From positions 682,001-746,000 of the forward strand of contig NZ_JH719393.1 of assembly GCF_000271845.1 (NCBI RefSeq): a stretch of 64,000 nucleotides of DNA, in the 5' to 3' direction. The notes beneath the pieces are model-generated. The model was not told the DNA's origin. It saw only the letters and a program-made list of their open reading frames with translations, and did no database searches. The DNA is from Rhizobium leguminosarum bv. trifolii WSM2297. Lineage in GTDB: Bacteria; Pseudomonadota; Alphaproteobacteria; Rhizobiales; Rhizobiaceae. The translations under genes were made by a program, and so were the position numbers. Below, piece after piece: positions 35,879 to 45,126 of this stretch. The first letter of the stretch is position 1; each line of letters begins with the position of its first letter.

Positions 35879-37407
35879 CCGGACCGGTGCTGGAGATCCT
35901 CAGCGTCAGTAAACGCTTTGGCGCCAATCTCGCCAATGACGATATTTCCATGACCCTCGCCAGAGGTGAGGTCGTGGCGCTGCTCGGTGAGAACGGCGCC
36001 GGCAAGACCACGTTGATGAGCATCCTTTTCGGCCATTACATGCCGGATGCCGGCCGAATTCTGATCGAAGGCACCGAGGTGCCGCCTGGCAAGCCGCGTG
36101 CGGCGATCCGCGCCGGCGTCGGCATGGTGCATCAGCATTTCTCGCTCGCGCCCAATCTTACCGTTCTCGAAAATGTCATGACCGGCACGGAAAGACTGTG
36201 GTCCTGGCGCTCGGGAACGTCAGCGGCGCGGAAGAAGCTCCTGGCAATATCCAGACGCTTCGGCCTCACGGTCGATCCGGATGCCCGCCTTGGCGACCTG
36301 TCGGTCGGCGAGCAGCAGCGTGTCGAGATCCTCAAGGCGCTCTATAACGACGCCCGCATCCTGATCCTCGACGAGCCGACCGCAGTGCTGACCAACATCG
36401 AGGCCGAACGGCTGTTCACGACGCTGAAGGAAATGGCCCGTCAGGGCCTGTCGTTGATCTTCATTTCGCACAAGCTCGACGAGGTCATGGCGGCGGCCGA
36501 CCGCATCGTGGTCTTACGCGGTGGCAAGATGGTCGCCGAACGCAAGGCCTCGGAAACCAGCAAGGCGGAACTCGCCGAACTGATGGTCGGGCGCCGCGTA
36601 ACGCGGCCCGTGCGCGAGCCGTCGACACCCGGGGCCGTCGCCCTTGAAGCGGCCGGTGTAACGGTGCGCACCGGCGGCATCGATCGGCTGAGATCGATCA
36701 GCTTCCGGCTGCATCAAGGCGAGATCCTCGGCATCATCGGCGTTTCCGGCAACGGCCAGGCAACATTGTCGCATCTTCTTTCCGGTATGCTGGCCCGGAG
36801 CGCCGGCGACCTTCTGCTGTTCGGGCAAGCCGTCGGCAATCTCCGTGTCATTGATGTCGTCGAAGCCGGCATCGGCCGTATTCCCGAGGACCGGAACGAG
36901 GAGGGTGTGATCGGCGAAATGGCGGTCTGGGAAAACGCCGTGCTGGAGCGGGTCGCATCACCGGCCTTTTCGCGCCGCGGCCTCGTCAACCGCCATGCCG
37001 GCATGGCCTTCGCCAGGGAGATCATCGATGGATTCGATGTCCGCGGCGGCGGACCAGCCATCAGAACCCGGCTGCTCTCCGGCGGCAACATGCAAAAGCT
37101 CATTCTCGGCCGCAACCTGCATCGGCGGCCGCGCATCCTGATCGCGGCACAGCCCGCGCGTGGTCTCGACGAAGGGGCCGTGGCCGCCGTCCACGCCCGC
37201 CTGCTCGAAGCGCGCCGGCAGGGGACCGCCGTGCTGCTGATCTCGGAAGACCTCGACGAGGTGATTGCGCTTGCCGATCGCATACAGGCAATCGTTGGGG
37301 GCCGCCTGTCCCCGCCCGTCGAGGCTGATAGCGCCGATGCCCGCAGGCTGGGACTGATGATGGCCGGCGAATGGCAAGAAAATCGCGAGGCAGGCCATGC
37401 GATTTGA
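35875..37407 (+). CDS. Nucleoside-type ABC transporter ATP-binding protein (two domains)
   Basis: 510 residues from the ATG at 35875, overlapping the amidase stop. Domain 1: Walker A GENGAGKTT, signature LSVGEQQRVEIL, Walker B ILILDEPTAVLT. Domain 2: degenerate Walker A GVSGNGQAT, signature LSGGNMQKLILGRNL, Walker B ILIAAQPARGLDEGA. This layout, with a weak second site, is typical of YufO/NupO and RbsA-like ATPases paired with BMP binding proteins. Confidence 0.93.
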   Translation: MTGPVLEILSVSKRFGANLANDDISMTLARGEVVALLGENGAGKTTLMSILFGHYMPDAGRILIEGTEVPPGKPRAAIRAGVGMVHQHFSLAPNLTVLENVMTGTERLWSWRSGTSAARKKLLAISRRFGLTVDPDARLGDLSVGEQQRVEILKALYNDARILILDEPTAVLTNIEAERLFTTLKEMARQGLSLIFISHKLDEVMAAADRIVVLRGGKMVAERKASETSKAELAELMVGRRVTRPVREPSTPGAVALEAAGVTVRTGGIDRLRSISFRLHQGEILGIIGVSGNGQATLSHLLSGMLARSAGDLLLFGQAVGNLRVIDVVEAGIGRIPEDRNEEGVIGEMAVWENAVLERVASPAFSRRGLVNRHAGMAFAREIIDGFDVRGGGPAIRTRLLSGGNMQKLILGRNLHRRPRILIAAQPARGLDEGAVAAVHARLLEARRQGTAVLLISEDLDEVIALADRIQAIVGGRLSPPVEADSADARRLGLMMAGEWQENREAGHAI

Positions 37408-38446
37408 GCGCCGTGAGCACCGTCCGCTGTACCTGCTGATCGTCACGCCTGTCGTCGCGGTCCTCGCAGCGCTCGCTCTCTCGGGCATCCTGATATCAAT
37501 CGCCGGAGCGCCTGTCCTCGATGCCTATTGGCGCATCCTGACCGGTGCCTTCGGCTCGCGGCTGTCGGCGACCGAAACCTTGACGCGGGCAACGCCGCTG
37601 ATGCTGACGGGGCTTGCTGCCGCCGTCGCCTTCCGGGCGCGGCTCTGGAATATCGGTGCGGAGGGCCAGTTCTATTTCGGCGCGATCGCCGTTGCTGCGG
37701 CGAGCTCGAAACTGCTGGGCAATCTTCCCGCCCCCATTCTCATTCCGCTGCTGCTGCTGGTCGGCGCCATTGCCGGCATGGTGCTGATCCTGATCCCGCT
37801 CTGGCTAAGGCTGCGTTTCTCGGTCGATGAGGTGGTTACCAGCCTGCTCCTGAACTTCATCGCCGTGCTCTTCGTCTCGATGCTGATCGATGGCGTTCTC
37901 AAGGATCCGCTCGCCTTCGGCTGGCCGCAGTCGCAATCGGTCAGCGATCACGCCATGCTGCCGAAGCTGATCGCCCGCTCGCGCTTGCATATCGGCTTGG
38001 CGATCGCGATCGCATTGGCTATCGTCGTCCATTTCATCCAGTCCCGCACCGTGTTCGGCATGCAGTCCCGCGCCGCAGGCCTCAATCCCGCCGGTGCGGT
38101 CTTCGCAGGCGTTCCGCTCGGCAGCACGCTGGTGAAAGTCGCCTGTCTCTCGGGCGGTCTTGCGGGGCTTGCAGGAGCGATCGAGGTGATGGGCGTCAAG
38201 GGTTATGTGACGACCGACCTGTCGCCCGGTTTCGGCTATTCCGGTATCGTCGTCGCCATGCTCGCCAACCTCAATCCGCTCGGCGTCGTCTTCGCCGCCA
38301 TTTTCACGGCGACCATGTTCGTGGGCGCGGACGGCATGAGCCGGGGCCTCGGCATCCCGACCTATATCGCCGACGTCACGGTGGCGCTGTCGCTGCTGAC
38401 GATGTTGATCGCGTTGTTCTTCACCCAATACAGGATCCGGCGATGA
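37397..38446 (+). CDS. Nucleoside-type ABC transporter permease (YufP/BPD_transp_2)
   Basis: 349 residues, eight to ten membrane helices. Conserved stretches: AFRARLWNIGAEGQFYFGAI and GLAGAIEVMGVKGYVTTDLS plus GFGYSGIVVAMLANLNPLG. The ATG at 37397 overlaps the ATPase gene by 11 nt. Forms the channel with the next permease. Confidence 0.92.
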   Translation: MRFERREHRPLYLLIVTPVVAVLAALALSGILISIAGAPVLDAYWRILTGAFGSRLSATETLTRATPLMLTGLAAAVAFRARLWNIGAEGQFYFGAIAVAAASSKLLGNLPAPILIPLLLLVGAIAGMVLILIPLWLRLRFSVDEVVTSLLLNFIAVLFVSMLIDGVLKDPLAFGWPQSQSVSDHAMLPKLIARSRLHIGLAIAIALAIVVHFIQSRTVFGMQSRAAGLNPAGAVFAGVPLGSTLVKVACLSGGLAGLAGAIEVMGVKGYVTTDLSPGFGYSGIVVAMLANLNPLGVVFAAIFTATMFVGADGMSRGLGIPTYIADVTVALSLLTMLIALFFTQYRIRR

Positions 38447-39387
38447 TGCAGCTGTTCGACATCATTGCTTCATCAGGGCTCTGGGCGGCAATCCTGCGGA
38501 TCGCCACGCCGCTGATTTTCGGCACACTCGGCGCCTTGTTGTGCGAACGGGCCGGCGTGCTCAATCTCGGCATCGAAGGCATCATGACCTTCGGCGCGAT
38601 GATCGGCTGGCTTTCGGTCTATCATGGCGCCGATCTCTGGACCGGCCTGCTGATTGCGGCGATAGCTGGCGGCGTCTTCGGCCTGCTGCATGCGGGGCTG
38701 ACGGTGACGCTCGGCCTCTCCCAGCATGTCGCCGGCCTCGGCGTCACGCTGTTTGCCTCGAGCTTCAGTTATTATCTTTTCCGGCTGATCGTGCCGCTTG
38801 CCAATACCCCGCCCACCATCGTGCCGTTCCAGCCGATCGCCATCCCCGGTCTCTCGACCCTACCTTTCATCGGGCCGGCCTTTTTCACCCAGACGGCGCC
38901 GACCTATCTTGCGATCCTCATCGCCCTGCTGATGGCCTACATCATCTTCCGTACGCCCGTCGGACTTGCCATCCGCATGACCGGCGAAAACCCGCATGCG
39001 GCGGAAGCCCAGGGCGTCAATCCGATGAAGGTGCGCTATGGGGCGGTCATCGCAGGCAGCGCGCTGATGGGAATGGGCGGCGCCTTCCTGACATTGTCTG
39101 CGTTCAACAGCTTCTTCCCGACCATGGTGCAAGGGCGCGGCTGGATCTGCATCGCGCTCGTCGTGTTCGCCTCCTGGCGTCCGGGCCGCGCGCTTTTCGG
39201 CGCCCTTCTCTTCGCCTTCTTCGATGCCTTTCAGCTTCGGCTGCAGACCGCGCTGAGCGGGCTCGTGCCTTACCAGCTCTTTCTGATGACGCCCTATATC
39301 CTTTCCATCGCGGCCCTTGCCGTCATGGCCCGCCGGGCCCGCGTTCCGCAGGCGCTGATGCAACCCTATCGCCGCGGCGAGCGCTAA
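38443..39387 (+). CDS. Nucleoside-type ABC transporter permease (YufQ/BPD_transp_2)
   Basis: 314 residues, about eight membrane helices. ERAGVLNLGIEGIMTFGAMI and GENPHAAEAQGVNPMKVRYG with GGAFLTL are the family blocks. Overlaps the preceding permease by 4 nt. Second channel subunit. Confidence 0.92.
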   Translation: MMQLFDIIASSGLWAAILRIATPLIFGTLGALLCERAGVLNLGIEGIMTFGAMIGWLSVYHGADLWTGLLIAAIAGGVFGLLHAGLTVTLGLSQHVAGLGVTLFASSFSYYLFRLIVPLANTPPTIVPFQPIAIPGLSTLPFIGPAFFTQTAPTYLAILIALLMAYIIFRTPVGLAIRMTGENPHAAEAQGVNPMKVRYGAVIAGSALMGMGGAFLTLSAFNSFFPTMVQGRGWICIALVVFASWRPGRALFGALLFAFFDAFQLRLQTALSGLVPYQLFLMTPYILSIAALAVMARRARVPQALMQPYRRGER

Positions 39388-39412
39388 AACAAACCCTGTC
39401 CAAGAGGCTCCG

Positions 39413-40702
39413 ATGTTCGATCTGATTGTCAGACATGCAAATCTCGCCGATGGCCGAAACAACATCGATATCGGCATTCAGAGCGGCAAGATCATTGCTC
39501 TTGAATGCAATCTCCAGGCGCAGGCGGGGGAAGAAATCGACGCGACGGGCCGGCTGGTCAGCCCGCCTTTCGTCGATCCGCATTTCCACATGGACGCCAC
39601 ACTGTCCCTCGGCCTGCCACGCATGAACGTCTCCGGCACGCTGCTCGAGGGCATAACACTCTGGGGAGAGTTGCGGCCGATCGTAACGAAAGAGGAACTG
39701 GTCGATCGCGCCCTTCGCTATTGCGACCTGGCGGTCACGCAAGGCCTGCTTTTCATTCGCAGCCATGTCGATACCAGCGATCCCAGGCTGGTGACGGTCG
39801 AGGCGATGATCGAGGTTCGCGAGAAGGTCGCGCCCTATATCGACCTGCAGCTGGTCGCCTTCCCCCAGGACGGTTATTACCGCTCGCCGGGCGCCATCGA
39901 CGCACTCAACCGCGCCCTCGACATGGGTGTCGATATCGTCGGCGGCATTCCGCATTTTGAACGGACGATGGGCGAGGGTACGGCCTCCGTCGAGGCGCTC
40001 TGCCGCATCGCCGCCGATCGCGGCCTGCCGGTCGACATGCATTGCGACGAAACCGACGATCCGCTCTCGCGCCACATCGAGACGTTGGCTGCGGAAACCA
40101 TCCGCTTCGGCCTTCAGGGACGCGTCGCAGGCTCGCATCTGACCTCGATGCATTCGATGGACAATTATTATGTCTCCAAACTCATCCCGCTGATGGCGGA
40201 GGCTAAGATCAACGTCATCCCCAATCCGCTGATCAACATCATGCTGCAGGGCCGGCACGACACCTATCCGAAACGTCGCGGCATGACCCGCGTCAGGGAA
40301 TTGATGGATGCAGGGCTCAACGTTTCCTTCGGGCACGATTGCGTCATGGACCCGTGGTATTCGATGGGATCGGGCGACATGCTGGAGGTCGGCCACATGG
40401 CAATCCATGTCGCCCAAATGGCCGGCATCGACGACAAGAAGAGGATCTTCGACGCGCTGACCGTCAATTCGGCGACGACGATGGGGCTTTCAGGCTACGG
40501 CCTGGAAAAGGGATGCAACGCCGACCTCATCATTCTCCAGGCGCGCGACACGCTGGAAGCGCTGCGGCTGAAGCCGAACCGGCTGGCGGTCATCCGCCGC
40601 GGCAAGGTCATCGCCCGCTCGGCGCCGCGCATCGGCGAACTTTTCCTGGACGGGCGCCCGGCACGGATCGACGGCGGCCTGGACTACGCACCTCACTATT
40701 AA
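39413..40702 (+). CDS. Cytosine deaminase-like amidohydrolase (CodA family)
   Basis: 429 residues. Metal-dependent amidohydrolase: PPFVDPHFHMDATLS (first His pair), DMHCDETDDPLSRHIETLA (metal His and the CodA-type Glu/Asp), VAGSHLTSMHSM, NPLINIMLQGRHDTYPKRRG and SFGHDCVMDPWYSMGSGDML (metal Asp). These blocks match E. coli CodA closely, so the substrate is likely cytosine or a related heterocycle such as creatinine or isoguanine. Last gene of the BMP transporter/amidase operon, which supports deamination of an imported nitrogen heterocycle for nitrogen supply. Confidence 0.9.
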   Translation: MFDLIVRHANLADGRNNIDIGIQSGKIIALECNLQAQAGEEIDATGRLVSPPFVDPHFHMDATLSLGLPRMNVSGTLLEGITLWGELRPIVTKEELVDRALRYCDLAVTQGLLFIRSHVDTSDPRLVTVEAMIEVREKVAPYIDLQLVAFPQDGYYRSPGAIDALNRALDMGVDIVGGIPHFERTMGEGTASVEALCRIAADRGLPVDMHCDETDDPLSRHIETLAAETIRFGLQGRVAGSHLTSMHSMDNYYVSKLIPLMAEAKINVIPNPLINIMLQGRHDTYPKRRGMTRVRELMDAGLNVSFGHDCVMDPWYSMGSGDMLEVGHMAIHVAQMAGIDDKKRIFDALTVNSATTMGLSGYGLEKGCNADLIILQARDTLEALRLKPNRLAVIRRGKVIARSAPRIGELFLDGRPARIDGGLDYAPHY

Positions 40703-40708
40703 AACAAA

Positions 40709-40729
40709 AGGGCCGCAAGCCGCGACCCT
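40709..40729. terminator. Hairpin between convergent genes
   Basis: AGGGCCGC pairs with GCGACCCT (one mismatch) around a 5-nt loop. On the minus strand it is followed by TTTTGTTTT, so it mainly serves the RraA-like gene; the plus strand has only CTCTTC. Confidence 0.55.
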
Positions 40730-40753
40730 CTTCAATCCGCTTTGACCTGGAGC

Positions 40754-41452
40754 CTATTTCTTCGAGGCCTCGTAGAGCGCCTTGGTTTCGGCGTTCATCG
40801 GGTAGAGGCCGGGCAGCGGCACGCCGTCCTCGATCCTGGTCATGATCCAGGCTTCCATGCGCTCTTGTTCCGGTGCTTCCGCAAGCACCGCGTCGAGCAG
40901 ATCGGCTGGGATCAGCACGGCGCCGTCCTGGTCGACGACGATGATGTCGTCGGGAAAGACCGCCACGCCGCCGCAGCCGATCGGCTGCTGCCAGGCGACG
41001 AAGGTGAGGCCGGCCACCGAGGGCGGCGCGGAAACCCCGCGGCACCAGACCGGCAGGTTGGTGCCGAGCACGCCGGCAAGGTCGCGCACGACGCCGTCGG
41101 TGATGAGGGCGGCGACGCCCCGCTTCTGCATGCGGGCGCAGAGGATGTCGCCGAAGATGCCGGCATCGGTCACGCCCATCGCGTCGACGACGGCGACGCA
41201 GCCTTCCGGCATCGCCTCGATCGCGGCGCGCGTCGAGATCGGCGAAGCCCAGGATGCCGGCGTCGCCAGATCTTCGCGCGCCGGCACGAAGCGCAGCGTG
41301 AAGGCCGGGCCGACGATGCGCGGCTGGCCGGGCTTTAAGGGAACGGCGCCGCGGATCCAGACATTCCGCAGCCCCTTCTTCAGGAGAACAGTCGTCAGTG
41401 TCGCTGTCGAGACGGTCTTGAGGGTTGCTATCGCTTCAGAAGTAAGGGCCAT
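40754..41452 (-). CDS. RraA-like / HMG aldolase-type protein
   Basis: 232 residues. The RraA-like fold is shown by GDILCARMQKRGVAALITDG and VVRDLAGV, the Arg-Asp and Gly-Asp residues used for pyruvate/divalent-metal binding in 4-hydroxy-4-methyl-2-oxoglutarate/4-carboxy-4-hydroxy-2-oxoadipate aldolases, and FPDDIIVVDQDGAVLIP. True RraA regulators of RNase E are shorter and lack these catalytic residues. The upstream SDR gene is on the same strand 30 nt away, so an oxo-acid catabolic role is likely. LysR gene is divergent from the pair. Confidence 0.85.
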   Translation of the reverse strand: MALTSEAIATLKTVSTATLTTVLLKKGLRNVWIRGAVPLKPGQPRIVGPAFTLRFVPAREDLATPASWASPISTRAAIEAMPEGCVAVVDAMGVTDAGIFGDILCARMQKRGVAALITDGVVRDLAGVLGTNLPVWCRGVSAPPSVAGLTFVAWQQPIGCGGVAVFPDDIIVVDQDGAVLIPADLLDAVLAEAPEQERMEAWIMTRIEDGVPLPGLYPMNAETKALYEASKK

Positions 41453-41482
41453 CGGTTCTTGGGTCCAATCCGGTTGTTTTTG

Positions 41483-42268
41483 TCAGATGCTCTGGATCAT
41501 GCCGCCATCGACGCGGATCACCGAGCCGGTGAGATAGGAGGCAGCTTCGCTCGCCAGGAAGGTGACGACATTGCCATATTCCTCCGGCCGGCCATAACGG
41601 CCGAGCGGGATGCTGCTGGTGCTTTCGGCGACGACGTCATCGATGGAGCGGTTTTCACGCTTGGCCTTCTGTTCGTCGAGGAAGGTGATGCGGCCGGTGG
41701 CAATGCGGCCCGGCAGGACGATGTTGACGGTGATCCCGTCGCGCCCGACCTCGCGCGCCAGCGTTTTCGACCAGCCCACAAGCGACAGGCGCAACGCGTT
41801 CGAAATGCCGAGATTGGGGATCGGCGCGACCACGCCCGATGACGTCGAGGTGACGATGCGGCCCCATTTGCGCGCCCGCATCTCAGGCAGCACGCGATCG
41901 GTGATTGATATGACCGAGAGCACCATGCTCTGGAAATGCTGGCTCCAGACCGCGGGGGCCTGGCCGGAGACGGTGGTCGGCGGCGGGCCGCCTGTATTGT
42001 TGACGAGGATGTCGACCGGTCCGAACTGGCGCTCGATCGCAGCGACATGCGTCTCGATCGAGCCGAGGTCGGAAAGATCCCATTGCAGCGCCAGCGCCCT
42101 GCCGCCTTCCGATGTGATCGCGGCCACGGTCTTTTCGGCAGCGGAGAGGTCGATATCCGCCGCGGCAATTCTGGCGCCTTCGCGCGCAAGCTCGGCGGCA
42201 ATTGCGCTGCCCAGTCCGCCGCCGGCGCCGAGCACCAGGGCGGTTTTGTCCTTCAGGCCGAAATCCAT
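41483..42268 (-). CDS. Short-chain dehydrogenase/reductase with non-canonical active site
   Basis: 261 residues from the ATG at 42268 (GGAGA upstream). The nucleotide-binding loop is GAGGGLGSAIA, Asp in AADIDLS suggests NAD preference, and NNTGGPPPT holds the structural Asn. In the catalytic region the Ser stretch TSTSSG is present, but the expected Tyr-x3-Lys is replaced by Ser-x3-Arg (GISNALR). A subgroup of FabG-annotated proteins has this form and its chemistry is unclear. First gene of the SDR/RraA-like operon, divergent from a LysR gene 98 nt away. Confidence 0.85.
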   Translation of the reverse strand: MDFGLKDKTALVLGAGGGLGSAIAAELAREGARIAAADIDLSAAEKTVAAITSEGGRALALQWDLSDLGSIETHVAAIERQFGPVDILVNNTGGPPPTTVSGQAPAVWSQHFQSMVLSVISITDRVLPEMRARKWGRIVTSTSSGVVAPIPNLGISNALRLSLVGWSKTLAREVGRDGITVNIVLPGRIATGRITFLDEQKAKRENRSIDDVVAESTSSIPLGRYGRPEEYGNVVTFLASEAASYLTGSVIRVDGGMIQSI

Positions 42269-42350
42269 TCCGCTCGTCTCCCTCACATGGTCGTGCCATC
42301 TTTCGGAGCATCGGACTGTAAATAAAATATCGCTTTTGCTTGGTTCAAGA

Positions 42351-42365
42351 GATAGAAAAACTATC
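42351..42365. promoter_or_regulatory. Perfect palindrome before the LysR gene
   Basis: GATAG-AAAAA-CTATC, a 5-bp perfect inverted repeat ending 1 nt before the LysR ATG at 42367 and about 83 nt upstream of the SDR gene. Candidate LysR-binding dyad; its position over the ribosome-binding region suggests autorepression, or that the true start is the TTG at 42340. Confidence 0.45.
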
Positions 42366-42366
42366 G

Positions 42367-43239
42367 ATGGACACACGTTTTCTCGAAACCTTCATCGTGG
42401 TCGCCGAGCGGCACTCGCTGGCGGAGGCGGCCCAGCGGCTGAACCTCACGCCGGCCGCAGTCGCCCAGCGCATCCGCGCCCTGGAGGCCGAGCTCGGGGT
42501 GCGGCTGCTCATGCGCTCCGGCCGCGTCATGCGACCAACGGAGGCGGGTTTTGCCATTCTCGAACGCTGCAGGGATCTGGTGCGCGATACACGCGACCTG
42601 AAGGCGATGGCCGGCACCGTGACAATTTCGGGCGAGATGCGGATCGGCGCGATCAACACGGCGCTGACCGGCATCGTTCCCGACATTCTCCACCGCCTCG
42701 CCGAGGAGTATCCGCTGATCGAGATCTTCATCAAACCGGGCGCTTCGATGGATCTCTATACCGAGGTTCTGAACGGCATGCTCGATGCAGCCTTCGTCAT
42801 CGAACCGCGATTTCCAATGCAGAAGACGCTGACCTTCAACACGCTGCGCCGGGAACCTTTGGTGCTGATCGCGCCGCGAGACTGCGAGGGCGCGGATCCG
42901 CTCGAGCTCCTAAAGACGATGCCATTCATCCGCTACGACCGCAACCAGTGGGGCGGCCACATCGCCGACGAATATCTGCGCCAGATCGGCATCCGTCCGG
43001 TCGAGCGTTATGAGCTCGACGCACTGGAGGCGATCGCGGTGATGGTCAATCGCGGTCTTGGGATCTCGATCGTGCCGGATTGGGCGCCGCCGTGGCCGGC
43101 CGGGCTCGATATCGTCAAGCTGCCCCTTCCCCGTGCCTCTGCCGTACGCACGGTCGGCATCGTCGCGGCATGCGCTTCGCCGCGCGCTAACCTTGTCGCC
43201 GCACTTCTGGAAACCAGCCGTGCGGCGATGGGAGCCTGA
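42367..43239 (+). CDS. LysR-family transcriptional regulator
   Basis: 290 residues from the ATG at 42367; a TTG at 42340 would add 9 residues. N-terminal winged helix: RFLETFIVVAERHSLAEAAQ then LTPAAVAQRIRALEAELGVR. The effector domain follows from about residue 90 (EMRIGAINTALTGIVPDILH). Divergent from the SDR/RraA-like operon with a shared 98-nt promoter region, so it probably controls that operon. Ligand unknown. Confidence 0.9.
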   Translation: MDTRFLETFIVVAERHSLAEAAQRLNLTPAAVAQRIRALEAELGVRLLMRSGRVMRPTEAGFAILERCRDLVRDTRDLKAMAGTVTISGEMRIGAINTALTGIVPDILHRLAEEYPLIEIFIKPGASMDLYTEVLNGMLDAAFVIEPRFPMQKTLTFNTLRREPLVLIAPRDCEGADPLELLKTMPFIRYDRNQWGGHIADEYLRQIGIRPVERYELDALEAIAVMVNRGLGISIVPDWAPPWPAGLDIVKLPLPRASAVRTVGIVAACASPRANLVAALLETSRAAMGA

Positions 43240-43282
43240 TTGCCTGCATCACATGCCGGCTGTGGCGCCGGCACGCGTGGCT

Positions 43283-43792
43283 TCAGGCGATCTTCTGGCG
43301 AACCGGCAGTTTCCAGCCGGGCCGGACGAAGTGGCAGGTATAGCCGTTCGGAATCCGCTCCAGATAGTCCTGGTGCTCGGGCTCGGCCTCCCAGAAATCG
43401 CCAACCGGCACGACCTCGGTGACGACTTTGCCGGGCCACAGGCCCGAAGCGTCGACATCGGCGATCGTATCCCTGGCGACGCGTTCCTGCTCGGGGCTGG
43501 TATAGAAGATCGCCGAGCGATAGCTCGTGCCGACGTCGTTGCCCTGGCGATTGCGCGTGCTCGGGTCGTGGATCTGGAAGAAGAATTCGAGGATTTCCCG
43601 ATAGCTGATCCTTGCCGGATCGAAGACGATCTCGATCGCCTCGGCGTGGGTTCCGTGGTTGCGATAGGTAGCATTGGCCACATCGCCGCCGGTATAGCCG
43701 ACGCGGGTCGAAATCACGCCCTTGTATCTTCGGATGAGGTCCTGCATGCCCCAGAAGCAACCACCGGCGAGCACTGCACGTTCTTCGGTCAT
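43283..43792 (-). CDS. msrA: Peptide methionine sulfoxide reductase MsrA
   Basis: 169 residues from the ATG at 43792 (AAGGAGATATCC upstream). The catalytic motif GCFWG is at residues 11-15 with the nucleophilic Cys, followed by [29 protein letters not shown] and [13 protein letters not shown]. It reduces methionine-S-sulfoxide in proteins. The usual C-terminal resolving Cys pair is not obvious; a single Cys remains in [12 protein letters not shown]. Single gene, oxidative-stress function as for katG but 38 kb away. Confidence 0.95.
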   Translation of the reverse strand: MTEERAVLAGGCFWGMQDLIRRYKGVISTRVGYTGGDVANATYRNHGTHAEAIEIVFDPARISYREILEFFFQIHDPSTRNRQGNDVGTSYRSAIFYTSPEQERVARDTIADVDASGLWPGKVVTEVVPVGDFWEAEPEHQDYLERIPNGYTCHFVRPGWKLPVRQKIA

Positions 43793-43980
43793 TGGATATC
43801 TCCTTTTTCCGCAGAGATAGTGTCTCGTGCTGCCGATTTCCATACGGGCGTAAATAAGCACAGCTGTGCAATTTCCCTGCGATACCTCAGATCCTGTCAT
43901 GTCGATGTTACGCGCCGGCGCTAGCAAGGCCTTGGACAATCCTGCGGAGGCGCGGCCTCGACACCTGATGGAGATGGCTT

Positions 43981-45126
43981 ATGAATAGGCGTGAATTTCT
44001 GATCACATCGTCGGCTGCGGGCGGTCTGCTGGCTCTTCCGCGTTTCGCATCGGCGGCAGTCGGCACGATCGACCTCTACAGCGGTTCGGATGCCAATATC
44101 GTCGATCTCTGGACCAACATCATCCGCCCCGCCTTCGAAAAGGCGCATCCGGGTGCTACCCTGAAGGTGACCGATGCCGGCGACAATAACGGCCTGCGCG
44201 CCATTGCCGATCGTGCGCTCGCTGCACTGAAGACGAAGACCGATCCCCAGGCCGACCTTTTCGAGCAGTTCGATCCGCGCCTGCCCTCCGGCGCCATCGA
44301 TGCCGGCCTCTGGGTCAAATTCTCCGCCGAAAACATCGAAGGCTACGACCACATCAACCCGCTTGCCCTCGATACCCCCTACTCCCTTCCCTATCGCGGC
44401 TCGCAGGTGCTGCTCGCCTACGACACGACCAAGCTCGACCCGAAGGATGCGCCGAAGAGCTGGGATCAACTCACCACCTGGATCAAGGCCAATCCGGGCC
44501 AGTTCATCTACAACCGCCCTGACAAGGGCGGCTCGGGCGGCAACTTCGTCCGCCGGGCGATTCACGAGGTCAACGGCCGCGATCCGAAGAAGTTCAAGGT
44601 CGACAATTTCACCGCTGACTCCGCCACCGATGCGCTGACGCCGGCCTGGAAGATCCTCAACGACCTCGCCCCCTCGCTCTACGACAAGGGCGCCTATACC
44701 GCGGGCAATACCCAGTCGATCCAGCTGCTCGCCCAAGGCGTCGTCACCATGGTGCCGGTCTGGTCGGACCAGGTGCTGCAGGCGATCGCCCAGGGCGTGC
44801 TGCCCGAGACGACAGGCCTGGTGCAGCTCGGCGACCTCGCTCTTTGCGGCGGGTTCTCCAGCATTACCGTCTTCTCCAACGGCGCCAACAAGGACGCGGC
44901 GCTGAAGCTTGCCGCATTCATGCTGACCAAGGAAATGCAGGAAGCGATCATCACTGAGATCGGCGGCTTCCCTGCGATCTCCTGGGATCACATCTCCGAC
45001 GACCTCCGCAAGAAATATGCCGACGTCATTCCGTCGACCATCCCGACCTTCCCGAGCGGCGATTGGGAAAAGGCGATCAATGACGGCTGGTACCGCAATG
45101 TCGCGCCGAGCATCAGCCGCACCTGA
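43981..45126 (+). CDS. ABC transporter substrate-binding protein (Fe3+/polyamine-type, SBP family 1/8)
   Basis: 381 residues. MNRREFLITSSAAGGLLALP is a Tat signal (RRxFL), cleaved near ASAA, meaning the protein may fold before export. Mature part has TIDLYSGSDANIVDLWTNII and FEKAHPGATLKV, as in Fe3+, 2-aminoethylphosphonate and polyamine binding proteins. No tyrosine pair for Fe3+ is obvious. First of four transporter genes, sharing the TGATG overlap with the first permease. Confidence 0.88.
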   Translation: MNRREFLITSSAAGGLLALPRFASAAVGTIDLYSGSDANIVDLWTNIIRPAFEKAHPGATLKVTDAGDNNGLRAIADRALAALKTKTDPQADLFEQFDPRLPSGAIDAGLWVKFSAENIEGYDHINPLALDTPYSLPYRGSQVLLAYDTTKLDPKDAPKSWDQLTTWIKANPGQFIYNRPDKGGSGGNFVRRAIHEVNGRDPKKFKVDNFTADSATDALTPAWKILNDLAPSLYDKGAYTAGNTQSIQLLAQGVVTMVPVWSDQVLQAIAQGVLPETTGLVQLGDLALCGGFSSITVFSNGANKDAALKLAAFMLTKEMQEAIITEIGGFPAISWDHISDDLRKKYADVIPSTIPTFPSGDWEKAINDGWYRNVAPSISRT

